In this document: positions 38,207 through 46,157 of the stretch, piece by piece | Position numbering within the stretch: the first letter of the stretch is position 1 | Layout of the letters: each line of letters opens with the position of its first letter | From: Halorussus sp. MSC15.2 | Lineage (GTDB): Archaea; Halobacteriota; Halobacteria; Halobacteriales; Haladaptataceae | Length of the DNA: 64,000 bases | NCBI RefSeq assembly: GCF_010747475.1 | Contig: NZ_VSLZ01000003.1 | Coordinates: 372,001 to 436,000, forward strand | Direction of reading: 5' to 3' | The notes under the pieces: model-generated | Told to the model about the DNA's origin: nothing | The model's database searches: none | What the model saw: the letters and a program-made list of their open reading frames with translations, nothing else | Made by a program: the position numbers and the translations under genes

Positions 38207-38883
38207 CCGCGCGACCGAACCTCGCGGTCGTCGGGACGGACACCGGCGTCGGCAAGACGGTCGTGACGGCCGCAGTGGTGGCGCGGCTCCGGGACCGGGG
38301 ACTCGACGCGCGGGCCGTCAAACCGGCCCAGACCGGCTATCCGCCGGACGACGACGCCGGGTTCGTCGCCGAGGCGTGCGGCAGCGACGAGGCCGCCACC
38401 TGCCTCCGGCGACTCGAACCGCCGCTGGCTCCGGCGGTGGCGGCCGAGCAGTCCGGGGAGTCGCTGGACTACGCCGAACTGCGAGACGGCTGTCGGCGCG
38501 CGATGGCCCGGAGCGAGGTCGCCGTCGTCGAGGGAATCGGCGGTCTGCGGGTTCCGCTCGCGGACGGGCGGGAGGTCGCCGACCTCGTGGCGGACCTCGA
38601 CGTTCCGGCGCTCGTCGTCGCTCGGTCCGGACTCGGGACGCTCAACCACACGGCGCTGACCGTGACGGCGCTTCGGCGGCGCGGGGTCGCGGTGTCGGGC
38701 GTCGTCCTCAACGAGTTCGAGGGGGCGACGACCGCCGAGCGGACGAATCCGGCGGTCGTCGCCGAGATGACCGACGCGAACGTCGGGACGGTACCGCCGG
38801 TCGCGTTCGACCGGCCGACGACGGCGGTCTCCGCGGTCGAATCGGAACTGCCCGGGTCGGTACTCCCCGACGAGTTGGCCTGA
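38203..38883 (+). CDS. bioD: Dethiobiotin synthase
   Basis: BioD closes the ureido ring of dethiobiotin from diaminopelargonate, CO2 and ATP. The 226-residue protein has the P-loop GTDTGVGKTVV (11-21), the Lys/Thr region VKPAQTGYPPDD, VVEGIGGLRVPL, and ARSGLGTLNHTALT. The start overlaps the bioF stop (ATGA), so the bioF and bioD proteins are translationally coupled. It is the last gene of the operon. Confidence 0.96.
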   Translation: MTARPNLAVVGTDTGVGKTVVTAAVVARLRDRGLDARAVKPAQTGYPPDDDAGFVAEACGSDEAATCLRRLEPPLAPAVAAEQSGESLDYAELRDGCRRAMARSEVAVVEGIGGLRVPLADGREVADLVADLDVPALVVARSGLGTLNHTALTVTALRRRGVAVSGVVLNEFEGATTAERTNPAVVAEMTDANVGTVPPVAFDRPTTAVSAVESELPGSVLPDELA

Positions 38884-38962
38884 CGGACGACCAGCGCCGG
38901 GCGACACTCGACTGCCGGACGAAAGCACGGAGATTAAACCCGCACCCGAGTTAGGTCCGACC

Positions 38963-39694
38963 ATGGAGTGTCGGCACTGCGGGTCCGCCATCGAACGACC
39001 GGGCGACTACTGTCTGGTCTGTCGGACGCCGAACGCCGACGCCGTGGTGCTGGAACTCGCTCGCGACCGCGCGACGCTGACGATGCTCGACGACGAGGAG
39101 GTCGTCGGCGAGACCCACGTGACGACCACGCCGGAGGACGGCGGCGAGGAGGGCGTGGTCGAACTCCGCAACTTCGCGGGCCGGGTCGCCGACGAGGTCC
39201 GGCGCAAGCGCCCCGAGGAGGTGTACGCCGCGGGCGACCGGGACGTCCTCCGGGCGACCCGCGACCAACTCCACTACTCGTTCTATCGCGTGAGCAACGG
39301 GACCGACGACGACGAGAGTCCCGTCGAGACCGTCCTCGCGCGCGGGGCGACCGCGCGCTGGAGGTCGTCGAGACCGCCCCGGCCGAGAAGTTAGGGGGGA
39401 GTCACTCGACGCTCATCGGCAATCGGGCGGGCCGGACCGCCATCCAGACCGTCGCGGGCCACCCGCACGTCAAGAAGATAATCCCCGGTCCCATCGACGC
39501 GGGCGGGTCGCAGTCGAACCGGCGTGCGCGCGAAGGCGACCCGCGCCGACGAGAACGGTAACGTCCGCCTGCTCCTGCGGGACGGTTCGTCCGTGCAGGA
39601 GAACCGAGTCGTCACCACCGCGATGGACCGCGAGCGCGGCGAGCAGGTGCGGGCGGACCTCAACGACGCGCTCGCCGAGGCCGACCTGCAGTAG
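38963..39694 (+). pseudogene. DUF2103 zinc-ribbon protein with two compensating indels
   Basis: The N-terminus (MECRHCGSAIERPGDYCLVC) is a zinc ribbon, followed by a beta-rich part. Reading is broken at 39344-39347 (run of four G where five are expected). It continues in the next frame with the DUF2103 block EKLGGSHSTLIGNRAGRTA and HPHVKKIIPGPIDAG. It is broken again at 39519-39520 (one extra C), and returns to the first frame for KATRADENGNVRLLLRDGS ... QVRADLNDALAEADLQ, ending at 39694. The two indels cancel, so the final frame equals the start frame. I infer sequencing errors. The intact protein would be about 243 residues; function unknown. Confidence 0.85.
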
Positions 39695-39856
39695 GCCGAC
39701 GGTGCCTGCCACCGGCCGAAACCGGGCTTGCAGGAGGCCGACGCCGACACGGAACCCATCGGGCAATCGACCGCGGCCGGTGATTTTGTCCCGTAGTTCG
39801 TCGTTCCGAGTCTCGGGTCCGACCAGCCACGCGACTCGACGGAGGCCGATTGGAAG

Positions 39857-39894
39857 CCCCAAGCTTCTTGGGGTTCGTAATTATATCTAATTAC
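39857..39894. promoter_or_regulatory. Two adjacent inverted repeats before a small membrane gene
   Basis: First: ccccaag, ctt, cttgggg (39857-39873). Second: gtaatta, tatc, taattac (39877-39894), 18 bp. Both are perfect, and the second ends 3 nt before the ATG at 39898. They look like operator sites on the promoter, or the first could close the upstream transcript. Confidence 0.4.
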
Positions 39895-39897
39895 ACA

Positions 39898-40068
39898 ATG
39901 GTCAGCCACTACGACGCGGTCCTCGCGCTGATACCGCTGCTCTCCGGGGGAGGGCTTCTGGTGGGCCAACTCACGGGGCTACCGGGCGCTATCGCCGGGT
40001 TGGTGGCCTCGCTCGCGGTCATCGGTCACGAACTGTTCAACCCGCCGTTGCGCGACGGCGAGGAGTGA
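39898..40068 (+). CDS. Small two-helix membrane protein
   Basis: A 56-residue protein, MVSHYDAVLALIPLLSGGG and on, with two hydrophobic helices (about 6-24 and 28-46) joined by a short Gly/Leu turn and a polar tail. I recognise no family, but comparable tiny haloarchaeal membrane proteins are common. Perfect inverted repeats touch its start, which argues that it is regulated and real. Confidence 0.6.
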   Translation: MVSHYDAVLALIPLLSGGGLLVGQLTGLPGAIAGLVASLAVIGHELFNPPLRDGEE

Positions 40069-40143
40069 CGGACGGTCGCGTGCTCGCGCGACCGGTCCGA
40101 ACTCAAAGGCTTTATCAGCGCCCCGGAGTAAATTCGCAGTACT

Positions 40144-40425
40144 ATGGCCGACCGAACCAAGAGTCGAACCGGCAGTGCCGGTCGATTCGGGGCGCGATAC
40201 GGGCGTGTCGCCCGCAAGCGCGTCGCCGAGATTGAGAGCGACATGAACGACGACCACACCTGCCCCGAGTGCGGCACTGACGACGTGGACCGGCAGGGAA
40301 CCGGAATCTGGCAGTGCGGCAAGTGCGGCTATAAGTACGCCGGCGGTACCTACCGCCCCGAGACGCCCGCCGGCCGCACGGTCAAACGCTCTATCCGGGC
40401 CGCCCTCGGCGAAGACGAAGAATGA
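40144..40425 (+). CDS. rpl37ae: Ribosomal protein L37Ae
   Basis: A zinc-ribbon protein of the large ribosomal subunit. The 93 residues begin with the basic [15 protein letters not shown] segment and have the C4 site Cys40, Cys43, Cys58 and Cys61. It heads the rpl37ae-rpoP-pcc1-pfdB cluster, an arrangement common in haloarchaea. A ctttatcag box near 40109 gives a leaderless start. It overlaps rpoP by 4 nt. Confidence 0.97.
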   Translation: MADRTKSRTGSAGRFGARYGRVARKRVAEIESDMNDDHTCPECGTDDVDRQGTGIWQCGKCGYKYAGGTYRPETPAGRTVKRSIRAALGEDEE

Positions 40426-40556
40426 GCTACAAGTGTTCGCGGTGTAAGCGCGACGTGGAACTCGACGAGTACGGCGGCGTTCGGTGTCCCTACTGCGGCC
40501 ACCGCGTCCTCCTGAAAGAGCGGAGCCGCGACGTGAAGGAAGTCGGCGTGCGGTAA
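40422..40556 (+). CDS. rpoP: DNA-directed RNA polymerase subunit P
   Basis: The smallest archaeal RNA polymerase subunit (44 residues, equal to eukaryotic Rpb12). Its zinc site is Cys5, Cys8, Cys22 and Cys25 (KCSRCKR ... RCPYCGH). The ATG overlaps the rpl37ae stop (ATGA), so the two are coupled. Confidence 0.97.
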   Translation: MSYKCSRCKRDVELDEYGGVRCPYCGHRVLLKERSRDVKEVGVR

Positions 40557-40574
40557 CTGCCGTCTCACTATTCT

Positions 40575-40886
40575 ATGGGCGACCCCATCGTCGGCAGGGA
40601 CGACCGAACCCGAGACGCGACGCCGTCGAGCGACGGGTCTTCCCGACCGCACGACGCGACGCTCAGATTCGAGTACGAGTCGCCTGCGCGTGCCCGCGCG
40701 GTGGCCCGCGCAGTCGCGCAGGAGGTCGGCGAAATCGACGGCGACCGCTCGGCGGCGGCGGTCGAACGCGACGCCGAGTCGGTCGTCGTCCGCGTCGTCG
40801 CCGACGACCTCGTGGCGCTGCGCGCGGGGTGCAACACGTGGGGGTCGCTGGTCGAAGTCGCCGAGCGAACGTCCGGACTGGCGTAG
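40575..40886 (+). CDS. KEOPS complex subunit Pcc1
   Basis: Pcc1 is the dimerisation platform of KEOPS, which makes t6A37 in tRNA. The 103-residue protein has a polar N-terminal extension (1-27), then the Pcc1 domain: ATLRFEYESPARARAVARAV and VRVVADDLVALRAGCNTWGSLVE. Clustering with rpoP and prefoldin matches its usual neighbourhood. Confidence 0.92.
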   Translation: MGDPIVGRDDRTRDATPSSDGSSRPHDATLRFEYESPARARAVARAVAQEVGEIDGDRSAAAVERDAESVVVRVVADDLVALRAGCNTWGSLVEVAERTSGLA

Positions 40887-41037
40887 GTCGAGTGTCGGCA
40901 CTCGCGGCCGGAACTGCCGCCCGCGTTCGTAAGTCGTTGTCCCGTCTCCGTGGCCAGCGACGGCGCGACCGAACCGCGGCGAGACGGACGAGAACCGAAA
41001 GCGGGGGTTTTTCTGTCCGGGCCGCATCTCCGTAGGT

Positions 41038-41433
41038 ATGCAGGGTAATCTGCCACCGGAAGCGCAGGAGAAGCTCGAAGAGCTGCAGGACCTTCAGGAG
41101 ACCGCACAGCAGGTCGCCGTCCAGAAGAATCAGGCCGAGACGCAACTGACCGAGGCCCAGAACGCCCTCGACGAACTCGAGAACATCGACGAGGACACTA
41201 CGATGTACCGAGAGGTCGGTGAACTGTTCGTCAAGACCGACTTCGACGAGGCCCAAGACGACCTCGAAGAGAAGGTCGACAGTCTCGAAATCCGCGTCGA
41301 GACGCTCGAGAAGCAGGAAGAGCGCGTTCAGGAGCAGTTCGAGAGCCTCCAGTCGGAGCTTCAGGACATGCTCGGTGGCGGCCCCGGCGGTCCGCAGGGC
41401 CCGGGCATGGGCGGCGGTCCCGGCGGCGCATAG
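41038..41433 (+). CDS. pfdB: Prefoldin subunit beta
   Basis: The beta subunit of the hexameric chaperone that hands nascent proteins to the thermosome. The 131 residues form two long helices of a coiled coil (about 8-45 and 70-112) joined by the beta-hairpin turn [13 protein letters not shown], plus a Gly/Pro-rich tail [15 protein letters not shown]. Leaderless: gtttttct from about 41010 is 27 nt upstream. It abuts the next gene. Confidence 0.97.
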   Translation: MQGNLPPEAQEKLEELQDLQETAQQVAVQKNQAETQLTEAQNALDELENIDEDTTMYREVGELFVKTDFDEAQDDLEEKVDSLEIRVETLEKQEERVQEQFESLQSELQDMLGGGPGGPQGPGMGGGPGGA

Positions 41434-41676
41434 ATGCCGAGTGACGACGAAGTCGTCCAGACGGCCGCCGAAGCCGCCGAGGGTCTGATATTATCTCGAC
41501 TCTCGAACTCGGCGGTCAAGGACCTCGACGTGACCGTCTCGTTCGAGGACGGTGTCCTCGACGTAGATGTGTACCTCAACGCGCCGGACGCGGCCGACGA
41601 GGAGAAAATCGCCGAGGACGCCGCACTCGCGGCCCGGTCGGCCGTGGACGAGTTGTTCGCCGAAGACGAGGACTGA
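41434..41676 (+). CDS. DUF3194 family protein
   Basis: An acidic 80-residue protein whose ATG follows directly on the pfdB stop. It has the N-terminal helix VVQTAAEAAEGLILSRLS, the strands VKDLDVTVSFEDGVLDVDVYL and a C-terminal helix DEEKIAEDAALAARSAVDELF. This matches DUF3194, always seen next to prefoldin beta in haloarchaea. Function unknown, but the tight pairing suggests a link to chaperoning. Confidence 0.85.
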   Translation: MPSDDEVVQTAAEAAEGLILSRLSNSAVKDLDVTVSFEDGVLDVDVYLNAPDAADEEKIAEDAALAARSAVDELFAEDED

Positions 41677-42007
41677 CTTCGTTCTCACCGACTCGTCGTT
41701 TTCATCAGTGAACCCTTCTCGATAGCGAGAGGTGCGACCACCGTCGATTATCGGTCGCCGCGTCAAACACCACAAGACATATCATCGGTGCCCGAATTGC
41801 GATGAAACACCGCGGGTAGGGGTACCTTGCGGTGTTCTTTCGACGCTAACTCGGGAGTCGAATCGCCCGGCAGGACCGCGTCGGGCGACCGACGAACGCG
41901 CGCGTCTCGGGCATCGCAAAACAGGGTGCTGGTCTCGGGCGGCGGCCGGCCGCTCCGCTCGCATCTCCGGCCCGGGGCATTTAGGCGACTGGCGCGTAGG
42001 TGAGGGT
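41677..42007. other. Intergenic region before the lipid kinase with a strong hairpin
   Basis: 331 bases. The dagK-like frame is open back to 41732, but the extra residues are Arg/His-rich and unlike other proteins here, so I consider them untranslated. A stem of about 13 bp with loop gggg lies at 41806-41836. A box catttagg from 41978 is 27 nt before the kinase ATG. Confidence 0.5.
41806..41836 (+). ncRNA. Strong stem-loop of unknown role
   Basis: Left arm aacaccgcgggta (41806-41818), loop gggg, right arm taccttgcggtgtt (41823-41836), pairing at 13 positions with one G-U wobble and one bulged T. It could be a terminator for the pfdB operon or part of a small RNA. Confidence 0.3.
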
Positions 42008-42937
42008 ATGGTCCGCCAATCGGAGGACGGCCAGAGGGGGGCGCGCCGACTGATTCTGAACCCGACGAGCGGCGGTGGCACGGACGCCGAACGCGTCCGG
42101 CGACTCGCCGACGAGCGGGGGTTCTCGGTCGTGGAGACGGAACGCGCGGGCCACGGCACCGACCTCGCTGAGCAGGCCGCGGCCGACGGCGTCGAGGTAC
42201 TCGCGGTCTGCGGCGGCGACGGTACCCTCCACGAGGTGGTGCAGGGACTGGTCCGGGCCGAGGCCCTCGACGCGGTGACGCTGTGCGTCGTCCCCGCGGG
42301 GACCGAGAACTTCTTCGCCGGAGACCTCGGCATCGAGTCGCTCGAAGCCGGGTTCGAGGTGGCCGACCGCGGCGAGACCCGGCGACTCGACATCGGCGTG
42401 GCTGGGGACGAACCGTTCGTGCTGTCGGCCATCGCGGGCCTGCCCGCCGACGCGAGCGCCGCGGCGACTCACGAGCGCAAGGACAGCCTCGGCCCGGTCG
42501 CGTTCCTCGTGTCGGGCATCGAGGAGGCGCTGGAGTTCGACGGTCTCCGGGCGGAGATAGACGTCGTCCGCGACGACGGAACCGAGACCGAGTGGTCGGG
42601 CGAGGCCGAGGCCATCCTCGTCGGGAACGTCCGGAAGTTCGCCGAGGAGGGTGGACAGGCCGACGCCGAGGACGGACTGCTGGAGGTGGCCGTCATCGAA
42701 CAGCTACGCGCCAGCGAGGCGGTCGTCGAGTACCTCGAACAGCGCGTCCTCGAACGCGACACACCGCACGTCACGGAACTGCACGCCAGACGACTCGACT
42801 TCGAGAGCCTCGACGGGGAGCCTGTCAGCTTCAGTCTCGACGGCGAGATTCGTGAGTTCGAGCGCGTGACGCTCTCGGTTCGACCGGGCGCGCTCCGGGT
42901 GAAGGTCGGCGAGGGGTACGAGCCGAATCCGGAGTAG
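42008..42937 (+). CDS. Diacylglycerol/lipid kinase family protein
   Basis: A 309-residue enzyme of the DagK/YegS fold, which phosphorylates a lipid using ATP. Signatures: ILNPTSGGGTD (16-26), AVCGGDGTLHEVVQGL (66-81, GGDGT loop), VVPAGTENFFAGDLGI and the C-terminal beta-sandwich with GEPVSFSLDGE. The ATG at 42008 is fixed by a TATA-like box 27 nt upstream. Exact lipid substrate unknown; an archaeal lipid is expected. Confidence 0.9.
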   Translation: MVRQSEDGQRGARRLILNPTSGGGTDAERVRRLADERGFSVVETERAGHGTDLAEQAAADGVEVLAVCGGDGTLHEVVQGLVRAEALDAVTLCVVPAGTENFFAGDLGIESLEAGFEVADRGETRRLDIGVAGDEPFVLSAIAGLPADASAAATHERKDSLGPVAFLVSGIEEALEFDGLRAEIDVVRDDGTETEWSGEAEAILVGNVRKFAEEGGQADAEDGLLEVAVIEQLRASEAVVEYLEQRVLERDTPHVTELHARRLDFESLDGEPVSFSLDGEIREFERVTLSVRPGALRVKVGEGYEPNPE

Positions 42938-42948
42938 CGTCGCCGTCG

Positions 42949-44882
42949 CTACGACGCCGCGATGAAGAAGATGAGCAGACTGATGGCCATCGCCGCCATG
43001 ACGACTGTCGCCGCCAGCGCCGCGCCCATCGAGATGACCGCGTTGGCGTGACTGGCGAGCGTCTCGGTCCGGTCGTTGCCGAACACCGTCACCTCCGCGC
43101 GCTCGCTGGCCATGCCCGCCTCGACCGATTCGAGGTCGTCGGCCGCCTCCCCGACGAGTCGTTCCACGACCGCGACGAGGTCGTCGGCGTCGATGGCCTC
43201 ACCGACTTGGTTCGAGGCCTCGACCTGATTCACGATGTGGGTGTCGGTGGTCATCACCTCGGCCACGTCGATAGCGGGAATCGGCGCGCCGTCGGCGGCC
43301 ACCGCGTCGTCCGGTGCGGCGTCGCCCGTCACCGACTCGCCGGTGAGTCTGCTCACGATGCGGTCGCGCAGGCCGGGTTGCATGTTGTTACCGTCCACGA
43401 GGACGTAGGCGGTGCGGTGGTCGCCGATTTCGAGGAGCGAGACCCGGACGCCGAGCGGACCGATGCCGTCGAGCGGTTCCCAGTCGGTCTCGTCCCACGC
43501 GACCCCCAGTCGGACGGGGGCCTGCTCGGCGTCGGCGAGTCGGTCGCCCGCCTCGCCCGCGGCCTGCATCATGTCGAACGAGCGCTCGCTGCCGGGGTAG
43601 ACGTGGCCGAGGTCCGGTCCCTCCAGTCCGTTGTTGCAGTTGTGGGCGTCCACGAGCATCACGTCGTCCACGCCCGCAGACCGGGCCTCTGCCGCGGCCG
43701 AGAGACCGACCGCGTACTCCACGTCGTCGGCGAACTCCGGCGAGTAGGTCGCCACCAGCAGGGCGTCGTCGCCGAACGCCTGTCCGACTATCTTGGCGTC
43801 GCCCTCCTGAACGCGGACCGACGACGTCGCGGTGTCGTGGTACTCGATGTTGTCGAAGGCGTCGTTCGCGGTCTCGATGAGTTCGTCGACTCGCGCTCGG
43901 TGACGAGGTTGAAGTCGTGGCCCGCGGTGGCGTGGGGCGGGAAGGCGACGCCCTCGGCAGACTCGGCGACGCGCCGGGGGAGGTTGCCGCCGCCGATTTC
44001 GCCCATCGGACCGGGGTGAATCATCGGCAGGACGAACCGGGCCTTCTCCGACCCGTCCTCGCGGCGGAACGCGAGGACCGAGACGGGCACCACCGCCTCC
44101 TCGCCGATGTCCTCGAAGAACCCTTCGAGTTCGTTCGTTCCCTCCGCGATGTGGCCGATGAACCCGCGGATGAAGTCGAGGACGCTCACGCCCAGACTCC
44201 GCTTCCACGGTCGGTCGATGAACTGGACGAACGCCCAGACCGCGAACCCGTAGATGAGACACATCACCGCGAGCAGGGCGAAGTCCTGGGCCTCGATGAC
44301 GTTCAGCGCCCGCGGCGCTTCCTCGACGCGGTTGAAGAACACCTCGACGACCGGGCCGCCGCCGACGTGGAGGTACTTCATCGTCCCGCTGTAGATGAAG
44401 AACAGCAGGGCGGCCGTGCCGGTCTGGAGGCTAGCGGGGACCGCGGCCACGAGGACCGACCGGCCCGAGACCGCCATCACGACCAGCAGGCGGAGCGCGA
44501 ACACGGAGGCCAGACCGACGATGAGCGTGTCGAAGACGAACTGCTGGCCGAGGTTCGCCGACAGGGCGGCCACCGCTCCCGCGCCCGCCATGATGGCGAC
44601 GATGATGCCCTCGCAGGTCAGCGCCAGCAGCGACGACCGGTTGTAGGTCAACTGACCGCCCAGACGGCGGTCGACCGGCGTCGTCAGCAGACTCGCCACG
44701 ACGGTCGGCACTCCGATGAAGAACACGCCCTGCCACGCGTCCTCCAGCACGAATCCCGCGTCGAACGCGCCGACGCCCGCGATGGCGGCGATGAGGAGCG
44801 CGAACGTCACGCTAGCGTACCACCGCGGCGCGCGGAAGATGTACCGCGAGAGGCTAGCGAGGTCGCCCTGCGTCGCTGTCAT
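42949..44882 (-). pseudogene. DUF2070 family membrane protein, one frameshift
   Basis: A large membrane protein. From ATG at 44882 it has six to seven helices (residues about 20-230), then a soluble domain with a conserved metal-like block VLPMIHPGPMGEIGGGNLP and HATAGHDFNLVTERE. Frame is lost after 43890: the plus strand reads gtcgac followed by tcgcg where one more C is expected. The remainder continues in another frame (VDELIETANDAFDNIEYHD ... LVDAHNCNNGLE) and ends with a C-terminal helix near 42960. DUF2070 proteins are conserved in archaea and of unknown role. The single missing base in a family-conserved stretch suggests a sequence error. Confidence 0.88.
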
Positions 44883-44997
44883 ACTCGGGGGTTTCGTCGC
44901 GGAAGGATAAAAGGTACTACTCCGGGCCGACGGGTGACGGCCGTCCGGTGGTTCGACTGCGTTCGTCCGGCAGTGTCCGGCCGTTCGCGTTCCGGAC

Positions 44998-45324
44998 TCA
45001 GTCGGCGGCGCTCGCGTTCGGGTCGAACGCCTCGTCCACCGCGAACTGCGTGACGTCGAGGTCCTCGACGCCACCGTCGAGGAACTCCGGAAGCGCCTCG
45101 GCCCACTCGCGGTAGTGGTCGGTCCGCTGGTGGGCGTCGAGCGCCGCCTCGTCCTCGTACTGCTCGAAGAATCGCACCACGTTCGGGTCGGAGAGGTCCG
45201 TCGTCGCCGCGTAGTCGATGACGCCGTCCTCGGCCCGCGTGCGTTCGGCGAGGTCTCGAACGCGTTCGAGCGCCTCCTCCCGTCGGTCAGGGTCGATAGG
45301 GACGCTGGCGTGAACGACTATCAT
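44998..45324 (-). CDS. Antibiotic biosynthesis monooxygenase-like protein
   Basis: A 108-residue ABM-fold protein (dimeric alpha/beta barrel): VVHASVPIDPDRREEALERV, then VIDYAATTDLSDPNVVRFFEQYEDEAALDAHQRTDHY, the common quinol monooxygenase pattern with the helper His in THxRTDHY-like position. Short members usually oxidise quinones or act as scavengers. The substrate is unknown. A minus-strand actttttcc box near 45350 sits 27 nt before the start. Confidence 0.85.
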   Translation of the reverse strand: MIVVHASVPIDPDRREEALERVRDLAERTRAEDGVIDYAATTDLSDPNVVRFFEQYEDEAALDAHQRTDHYREWAEALPEFLDGGVEDLDVTQFAVDEAFDPNASAAD

Positions 45325-45402
45325 TGCTATTCGTGTCGCGTACGGTCGGAAAAAGTTTTACGTCGGCCGCCGGAGGCGGCACGGTAATCGGGACCCGACG
45401 AG

Positions 45403-45951
45403 TTACTCGCAGACGGCGCGGAAGTTCTCGAACACTTCCTCGCCCTCCTCGGTGTGGGCCACCTCGGGGTGCCACTGGACGCCGTAGCGGTCCCGGTCGG
45501 CGTCGGCCATCGCTTCGACGCCGCACACGTCGCTGGTCGCGGTTCTGGTGAATCCGTCCGGGACTTCCTTGACCTCGTCGGCGTGACTGGCCCAGACGCG
45601 GGTCTCGGGCGCGAGCGACCCGACGAGCGGGTCGTCGTCGGACAGAATCTCGACCGTCACGTCGGCGTAGCCGCCGTACTCGCCCTCGCCGACCCGACCG
45701 TCCAGTTCGTCGGCGATTATCTGCATGCCGAGACAGATACCCAGAATCGGCACGTCGAGTTCGAGATAGTCGGCGCAGTTGCCGATGTCGTCGATGTCCG
45801 GACCGCCCGAGAGGACGAGTCCGTCGGCGTCGATTTCCTCCGGCGGTGTCGTGTTGTCGATGATTTCGGTCTCGACGCCCATGTCGCGCAGTGCTCGGTG
45901 TTCGAGGTGCGTGAACTGCCCGTGGTTGTCCACCACGACGATACGAGTCAT
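45403..45951 (-). CDS. guaAA: GMP synthase, glutamine amidotransferase subunit
   Basis: In archaea GMP synthase is split. This 182-residue part hydrolyses glutamine and passes ammonia to the XMP-binding subunit encoded elsewhere. The nucleophile Cys73 lies in VPILGICLGMQ, and the His/Glu of the triad lie in GVQWHPEVAH. Start at 45951: an upstream frame to 46032 adds residues not found in the family, and a box cctttagtag near 45977 is 27 nt upstream. Confidence 0.95.
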   Translation of the reverse strand: MTRIVVVDNHGQFTHLEHRALRDMGVETEIIDNTTPPEEIDADGLVLSGGPDIDDIGNCADYLELDVPILGICLGMQIIADELDGRVGEGEYGGYADVTVEILSDDDPLVGSLAPETRVWASHADEVKEVPDGFTRTATSDVCGVEAMADADRDRYGVQWHPEVAHTEEGEEVFENFRAVCE

Positions 45952-46120
45952 TGACGAATCGTAGTTAACAGCCCTACTAAAGGAGTTCGAAGACGCGAAG
46001 TCTTCCGGCGGGTGCCGACCGATGCTCTCCAAACGGACAGATACGTTCTCAAATATACGCTCCGGGACCTTTATTCTACCAGTCAGTTATTCGGTTCCTA
46101 ATTATTTAGCTGTCGGACCG

Positions 46121-46133
46121 GAATATATATAAC
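46121..46133 (+). promoter_or_regulatory. TATA-like box of the binding-protein/transducer operon
   Basis: gaatatatataac is centred about 27 nt before a start near 46154, four bases before the ATG at 46158. The preceding 80 nt are unusually A/T-rich. Confidence 0.45.
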
Positions 46134-46157
46134 TGTAATTTTTAAAGTAGGTCAGCA

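Noticed and set aside
41732-42007. Basic N-terminal extension of the lipid kinase with a CPNC motif
   Set aside because: Arg/His-rich and non-acidic; a TATA-like box 27 nt before 42008 marks that ATG as the start.
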